IMG/VR virus record: IMGVR_UViG_3300046787_000228
Span: 1-43,418 of that record
Reading direction: 5' to 3' (one strand)
Source: a virus
DNA: 43,418 nt
Shown here piece by piece: positions 39,094 to 43,418 of the stretch; position 1 is the stretch's first letter; every line of letters begins with the position of its first letter. The notes under the pieces are model-generated. The model had not been told where the DNA came from. It worked only from the letters and a program-made list of their open reading frames with translations, and did no database searches. The position numbers were made by a program, and so were the translations under genes.

Positions 39094-41113
39094 CGCCGTA
39101 GACTTTGTGCAACCAGAGAACGTATCGAATCTACTCGATGACGCTGCCCTAAAGAAACTTCAGAATGACCCTAAGGGTAAGAAGATCGTTGACTACTTCC
39201 GTAAGGAATACACTAAGTCAAAGGACGCTAAGAACTGGCGTGTAAAGCAGTGGTATATCAACATGTCATTTGAACGTGGCAAGCAGTATGTAGCCTGGGA
39301 CTCAACGAAGAGCCAGGTTGCATCACTTCCACGTGGCGACAAGAACATCCCACGCATCACCATCAACCGTATTCGCCCAATCGTGCGAACCGAAATCGCT
39401 AAACTAACTAGCCAGAAGCCTTCAGCAGTAGCCCTACCGGCATCAAACGAAATTGAAGACATCTTTGCTGCAAGTGCTGCAACCCAAATCTGGGAGTCAA
39501 TGTATGACCGCTTAAAGGTCGGTCGCGAAATGCGTGCAGTAGCACGAGACATCTCTGTCCTCGGACTAGGCTACCTAAAGACCTACTGGGACGAATCAGC
39601 ACAATACATGGACAACGAAAAGGGTGACGTATGTATTGACCACGTATCCCCATTCAACGTATTCGTGCCAGACCTATCAATCGTGGACCACGAAAAGCAG
39701 CCATACATGCTGCACGTATACACCAAGCCACTTGAATGGATTAAAAGCACCTACGGTGACCTAATCCCTAAAGACAAGCAACCAACTGTTATCGCCTCGA
39801 CTGAAATCGCAGACATCTCGTCAGCACTAGACATCCGAGAGAACAACAGCAAACCAGACGCTTGCCTAATCATTGAAGCCTGGATTAAGCCAGGAACCTC
39901 AGCAATGTTCCCTAAGGGTGGTTACGTAACCATCGTCGACGACATCATTGTTGAAGCATGCCTTACCGGATTCCCAACAGGATACACGACTTACCCAATC
40001 GTCAAGTTTGACCACATCCCAAGCGGACAGTATTACCCTGCTTCCGTTATCGATGACACTATCCCTATCCAGCGTGAAGTAAACCGAACCCGTTCACAGC
40101 GTATCCAGGCTAAGAACATGATGGCAAAGCCACAGGTTTACTACCGTGAAGGTTCGCTAACTGTATCGAAGATCAACACCGCACCAGGTCAATACATTGG
40201 TGTGCGTCCAGGATTCGATTTCCCACAGTCAGCCCCAATGCCACAGTTGCCACCATACGTAGCCGAAGAACTACAGGCACTAAACATGGACCTAGAAGAC
40301 ATTTCAGGTCAGCACCAGGTATCTAAGGGTTCAACCCCTCCAGGTGTAGAAGCCGCAACTGCTATCGCTTACCTACAGGAACGTGACGACAGTTACCTAG
40401 CCCCAACCTTCGCATCAATCGAAGAAGGTCTGTCGCTAGTAGCAAAGGCTGCACTATCCCTAGTCGCAGAATACTGGACAACCGAACGCACTGTAAAGAT
40501 CGTTGGATCAGACAGCAGTTTTTCCGCTGAACTATTCAAGGGTTCAGACATTGCACGAGGAACTGACATCCGTATCGAGTCAGGTTCAGCCCTACCAACC
40601 TCAAAGGCTGCTAAGCAAGCACTTGTAATGGACATGATGAAGATGGGAATGATTCCGCCAGAAGACGGGCTGAAACTCCTAGACATCACCAACATTAAGG
40701 GTTACTCAGACAACCGTGGAACTCGACCTGATGAACTACGTGCACAGCGTGAGAACATCCAGTTCAAGAACCTAACCGACATGATGGTAATGGAACACTA
40801 CCAGAAGTGGCAGCAAGGCGTAGCCAGCGGTAACCCTGAGATGCTAAACCCTCAAACTCAGACGCCACTTGAAGCACCTGCTGTTATTGCTGTAAACAAG
40901 TGGGACAACCACGCTGTTCACATCCAAGAACATGACAACTTCCGTAAGAGTCCAGCATATGATATGCTAAGTCCTACACAGAAGGCTGAATTTAATAAAC
41001 ACATTAATATTCATGAGCAAGCACTTGTTCAACTGCAAATGAACGCCCAACCACCAGCCGACCCGGCTGCTGGACAACAACCCCCTGCAGGGGCACAACC
41101 TCCTGCACAGTAA
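39038..41113 (+). CDS. Portal protein (P22-like), 691 aa
   Basis: The protein has the length and pattern of podovirus P22-type portals. A helical start (WRVKQWYINMSFERGKQYVAW) is followed by RITINRIRPIVRTEIAKLTSQKP (wing entry; shown here only in part) and the stem/crown region. DLEDISGQHQVSKGSTPPGV near residue 425 is the typical late helix pair with the 'sG.....g..p.g..s..ai..l.e' pattern. The C-terminus is Pro/Ala/Gln-rich. Twelve copies would form the DNA channel. GAGG lies only 3 bases before the ATG at 39038; ATGs at 39047 or 39053 are possible starts. Confidence 0.82.
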   Translation: MTKMSMISTPSDKNTALSNAVDFVQPENVSNLLDDAALKKLQNDPKGKKIVDYFRKEYTKSKDAKNWRVKQWYINMSFERGKQYVAWDSTKSQVASLPRGDKNIPRITINRIRPIVRTEIAKLTSQKPSAVALPASNEIEDIFAASAATQIWESMYDRLKVGREMRAVARDISVLGLGYLKTYWDESAQYMDNEKGDVCIDHVSPFNVFVPDLSIVDHEKQPYMLHVYTKPLEWIKSTYGDLIPKDKQPTVIASTEIADISSALDIRENNSKPDACLIIEAWIKPGTSAMFPKGGYVTIVDDIIVEACLTGFPTGYTTYPIVKFDHIPSGQYYPASVIDDTIPIQREVNRTRSQRIQAKNMMAKPQVYYREGSLTVSKINTAPGQYIGVRPGFDFPQSAPMPQLPPYVAEELQALNMDLEDISGQHQVSKGSTPPGVEAATAIAYLQERDDSYLAPTFASIEEGLSLVAKAALSLVAEYWTTERTVKIVGSDSSFSAELFKGSDIARGTDIRIESGSALPTSKAAKQALVMDMMKMGMIPPEDGLKLLDITNIKGYSDNRGTRPDELRAQRENIQFKNLTDMMVMEHYQKWQQGVASGNPEMLNPQTQTPLEAPAVIAVNKWDNHAVHIQEHDNFRKSPAYDMLSPTQKAEFNKHINIHEQALVQLQMNAQPPADPAAGQQPPAGAQPPAQ

Positions 41114-41129
41114 CGAAGGATAACGAGGA

Positions 41130-42020
41130 ATGGCTGAAGACGAAGGCACTCTAGACTACGAAGAAATTGACTCATTTGAGGATGATGATGAAATCATCCT
41201 GCCAGATGGTGCAGTAGACAACGAATACGAATACGAAGAAGAAGACGACTCAGAAGATGGTGCCGTTAGCAACAATAACCCATCACTGAACGAACTCTAC
41301 GACATCCTACCTAAGTCACTACATGGCATGATTGAGCCTGTAGTTTCTAAGTGGCAGTCAGGTATTGACCGTGAGTTTGAAAAGATGTCAGGATACCGTG
41401 CACTAGCGGAAGCCGGTGTATCACCAGACATCATCGAAGCATCCCTGGAACTAGCACAGCAGATCTCATCAAACCCTAAAGCAGTTTATGACGAACTAGC
41501 AGAACGCTACGGATGGCAACAGGCTCAGCAAATGATGCAGGAAGCAACAGATGTTGCAACCTACGCAACTGAAACTGACCCAAACACCTTCGACTTTGAA
41601 GACGACCCAACTGCTGCAGAACTAAACGCACTAAAGGCTGAGATTGAATCAATCCGTGCAGAGCGTGACAGTGAAGCAGAAGCAGCCCAGGAAGCCCGCT
41701 TTGAATACGAGATCGATGCATCACTAGAATACTTGCGTGAAGAGCACGGAGACATTGACGAAAACATGATTATTCGTCGAGCCATGCTACTAAGCGATGA
41801 CTACCCTGATGCAGAACTACCTCAGTTGATCGGTGCCGCTTTTGAGCAGTATCAGCAAGAAGTAGACCAGATCGCTCGACAGATGGGCCGCCGTGCTCCA
41901 CGTGTCGCAGGCGGTGCAGGTAACTCTATGCCAGCCCCAGAAGTAGTGAAGTTGACTAGTCGTGATGACAGAGTTGCTGCAATTGAACAAATCGCTAAAC
42001 AGTATGGTCGTTTTAACTAA
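41130..42020 (+). CDS. Capsid scaffolding protein, 296 aa
   Basis: The N-terminal 50 residues are extremely acidic (long Asp/Glu runs). The centre is helical with coiled-coil character, including a long Glu/Ala-rich helix (about 165-200). The C-terminus is basic and short (RDDRVAAIEQIAKQYGRF). An acidic helical rod with a basic C-terminal capsid-binding end, placed between portal and capsid genes, is the standard form of podovirus scaffolds. It would guide prohead assembly and leave before or during packaging. GAGG precedes the ATG. Confidence 0.85.
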   Translation: MAEDEGTLDYEEIDSFEDDDEIILPDGAVDNEYEYEEEDDSEDGAVSNNNPSLNELYDILPKSLHGMIEPVVSKWQSGIDREFEKMSGYRALAEAGVSPDIIEASLELAQQISSNPKAVYDELAERYGWQQAQQMMQEATDVATYATETDPNTFDFEDDPTAAELNALKAEIESIRAERDSEAEAAQEARFEYEIDASLEYLREEHGDIDENMIIRRAMLLSDDYPDAELPQLIGAAFEQYQQEVDQIARQMGRRAPRVAGGAGNSMPAPEVVKLTSRDDRVAAIEQIAKQYGRFN

Positions 42021-42021
42021 T

Positions 42022-42032
42022 TGTGATACACT
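42022..42032 (+). promoter_or_regulatory. TGTGATACACT promoter element before the capsid gene
   Basis: TGTGATACACT lies 2 bases after the scaffold stop and 82 bases before the capsid ATG. TACACT would be the -10 hexamer. The pattern TGTGATANACT also precedes the metallophosphoesterase and the XhlA-like gene. This would allow separate, high expression of the capsid protein. Confidence 0.5.
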
Positions 42033-42113
42033 TTAATTAGTAGTGAGCACAGTCGAACAACGGCCAGGGCGAACGAAGTTAATTAATAGTCAATTCAACA
42101 CTTAGGAGTGTGT

Positions 42114-43367
42114 ATGTCCGAAGGACAGAACCTCGCTATTGCCAACGTAATCCTTAAGGATGTTTACGGTGACATTAACGAGCAGATTAACAACGCAACT
42201 CCAGCACTGGATGGTATTAAGTCAACCGCCCGTAACATCACTCAGGTAGGTGGTCTAGGTGTCAAGTTTGTTGCACACGTAGGTCGTAACACCGGTATTG
42301 GTGCTCGTGGCGAAGACGAAGACCTACCAGAGGCTGGCAACCAGCAGTATGTCGACGGCCAGACTGGCCTAAAGTCGTTCTACGGCTCTGTTCGCCTAAC
42401 CGGTCAGGTTATGTCACAGGCTTCGCAGAACTACCAGACTTTTGCTGACGTTACCTCAGAGGAAATCGAGCGTATTCGTGACGACATCGCTAAGGACCAG
42501 AACCGCCAGATCTTCGGAGACGGCACTGGAACCCTAGCAAAGGTCAAGACTGCTAACTCGTCCGCTGCTGCAACCCTAGCACTAGACAGCGTGAAGTATC
42601 TTCACGTAGGTATGCGTGTAGACGTTCTACTCGCTGCTTCGCTAGGCAACGCAACCCCTTCACCTGCTCACACTGGTGGATACGTAACCATTACCGCAAT
42701 CAACAAGTCAACCAAGGTTGTAACCTTTGACCGTAACCTCGCTTCGAGCGTTACCGTTGGTTCTGCAGTTGTTCGCTCAAACTCGACCTCGTCGAGCCAG
42801 GTAAACAACTGGAACAAGGAATGGTCGGGCTTCGGTGCACTAATCAGTGACACTGCTGCTCTACACGGTATCGACCCAGCAACTACCCCAGCCTGGGCTG
42901 CACACACTGCAGACATCTCAGTATCTGGTGTAGCACAGCAGATTACCGAAGAAGACATGATCTCTATGGTGACCGGCATTGCTGAAGATGGCGACAAGCC
43001 AGACGTTATCTGGACCGACCACGGTTCATGGAACGGATACTGGAAGGCCCTACAGGACCGTCGTCGCTACGTGAACAAGGTTGACCTCGAAGGTGGTAAC
43101 CGTGGACTAGGTTTCGCAACCGAGTTCGGTGACCTACCATTCAAGGCCGACTTCGACGCACCAGAAGGCAAGATGTGGTTCGTTAACCAGAAGAAGATCA
43201 ACCTAAACACCAACCGTGGTTGGGAATGGATTGACGAAGATGGCTCGAAGTGGAAGCAAGTTCCTCGCCGTGACGCCTTCATCGCTTACCTACGTAGTTA
43301 CTCAGAGTTGTCGACCTACCGTCGTAACACTCACGGTGTAATCTCGGGTATCGCTTCAGGTATCTAA
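42114..43367 (+). CDS. Major capsid protein (HK97-fold type), 417 aa
   Basis: The order and sequence character fit an HK97-fold capsid protein: an N-terminal helical arm, GLGVKFVAHVGRNTGIGARG and LKSFYGSVRLTGQ (early strands), a spine-helix region with EIERIRDDIAKDQNRQIFGD, and the C-terminal axial domain (WEWIDEDGSKWKQVPRRDAF). Residues about 155-220 look like an inserted beta domain, possibly a surface-exposed accessory domain. The ATG at 42114 is used: AGGAG is 5 bases upstream, and a GTG at 42108 would sit inside that site. The gene crosses the contig junction, so its end recurs at 1-76. Confidence 0.85.
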   Translation: MSEGQNLAIANVILKDVYGDINEQINNATPALDGIKSTARNITQVGGLGVKFVAHVGRNTGIGARGEDEDLPEAGNQQYVDGQTGLKSFYGSVRLTGQVMSQASQNYQTFADVTSEEIERIRDDIAKDQNRQIFGDGTGTLAKVKTANSSAAATLALDSVKYLHVGMRVDVLLAASLGNATPSPAHTGGYVTITAINKSTKVVTFDRNLASSVTVGSAVVRSNSTSSSQVNNWNKEWSGFGALISDTAALHGIDPATTPAWAAHTADISVSGVAQQITEEDMISMVTGIAEDGDKPDVIWTDHGSWNGYWKALQDRRRYVNKVDLEGGNRGLGFATEFGDLPFKADFDAPEGKMWFVNQKKINLNTNRGWEWIDEDGSKWKQVPRRDAFIAYLRSYSELSTYRRNTHGVISGIASGI

Positions 43368-43418
43368 CCAAGTAAACCCCGTATGGGGCATAGGTGATCC
43401 TCGTAACCTATGCCCCAT
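43292..43418. repeat. Terminal overlap, right copy (circular junction)
   Basis: This is the exact copy of bases 1-127. It includes the end of the capsid gene and the 13-bp hairpin at 43383-43418. It should be removed to obtain the 43,291-base circle. Confidence 0.95.

Overview
The window is the complete genome of a short-tailed (podovirus-like) bacteriophage, assembled as a circle of 43,291 bases. The first 127 bases recur exactly as the last 127, and the major capsid gene runs into this overlap, so the two ends join. The host is most likely an actinobacterium: the phage encodes a WhiB-type protein with the C-x2-C-x5-C cluster and GVWGG turn, a family confined to Actinomycetota and their phages, together with CHAP and LysM lysis proteins suited to a Gram-positive wall. 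The moderate G+C content suggests a low-GC freshwater-type actinobacterium; that is inference. No integrase, tRNA, CRISPR array or insertion sequence was found.

Layout, read as a circle. (1) Packaging and virion genes on the + strand, 36.2 kb through the junction to 12.8 kb: resolvase-like nuclease, large terminase, small basic and membrane proteins, P22-like portal, scaffold, HK97-fold capsid, head-tail adaptor, tail nozzle, three internal-virion candidates and one 2,682-residue giant protein. (2) A minus-strand block, 12.9-19.4 kb: three lysine-rich proteins, holin-like membrane proteins, CHAP endolysin, LysM protein, metallophosphoesterase, two fibre-type proteins, small terminase, an Nmad1-like protein and a tandem-HTH regulator with a near-consensus leaderless promoter. 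(3) The + strand early region, 19.6-34.2 kb: a compositionally odd 396-residue protein, a candidate replication origin (DnaA boxes, six GTGACAGC repeats, palindromes), an amidoligase/glutamine-amidotransferase pair bracketed by RNA hairpins, many tiny overlapping genes including an excisionase-like HTH and WhiB, and a replication set (SF2 helicase, Cas4-like nuclease, primase-helicase, HNH protein). (4) A lone minus-strand fibre unit, 34.2-36.2 kb: a collagen-like fibre and a small translationally coupled protein.

How it may work together: the phage has a primase-helicase but no recognisable DNA polymerase, so it probably recruits host polymerase at the DnaA-box origin. The HTH regulator, WhiB protein and origin-region repeats would control the early programme. 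Late genes may be driven by a recurrent TGTGATANACT element found before the capsid gene, the metallophosphoesterase and the holin-like gene. The least explained part is the amidoligase plus class II glutamine amidotransferase pair at 22.0-24.9 kb. It looks like a phage-encoded system for amidating or peptide-tagging an unknown carboxylate, followed by a dense row of four or five hairpins.
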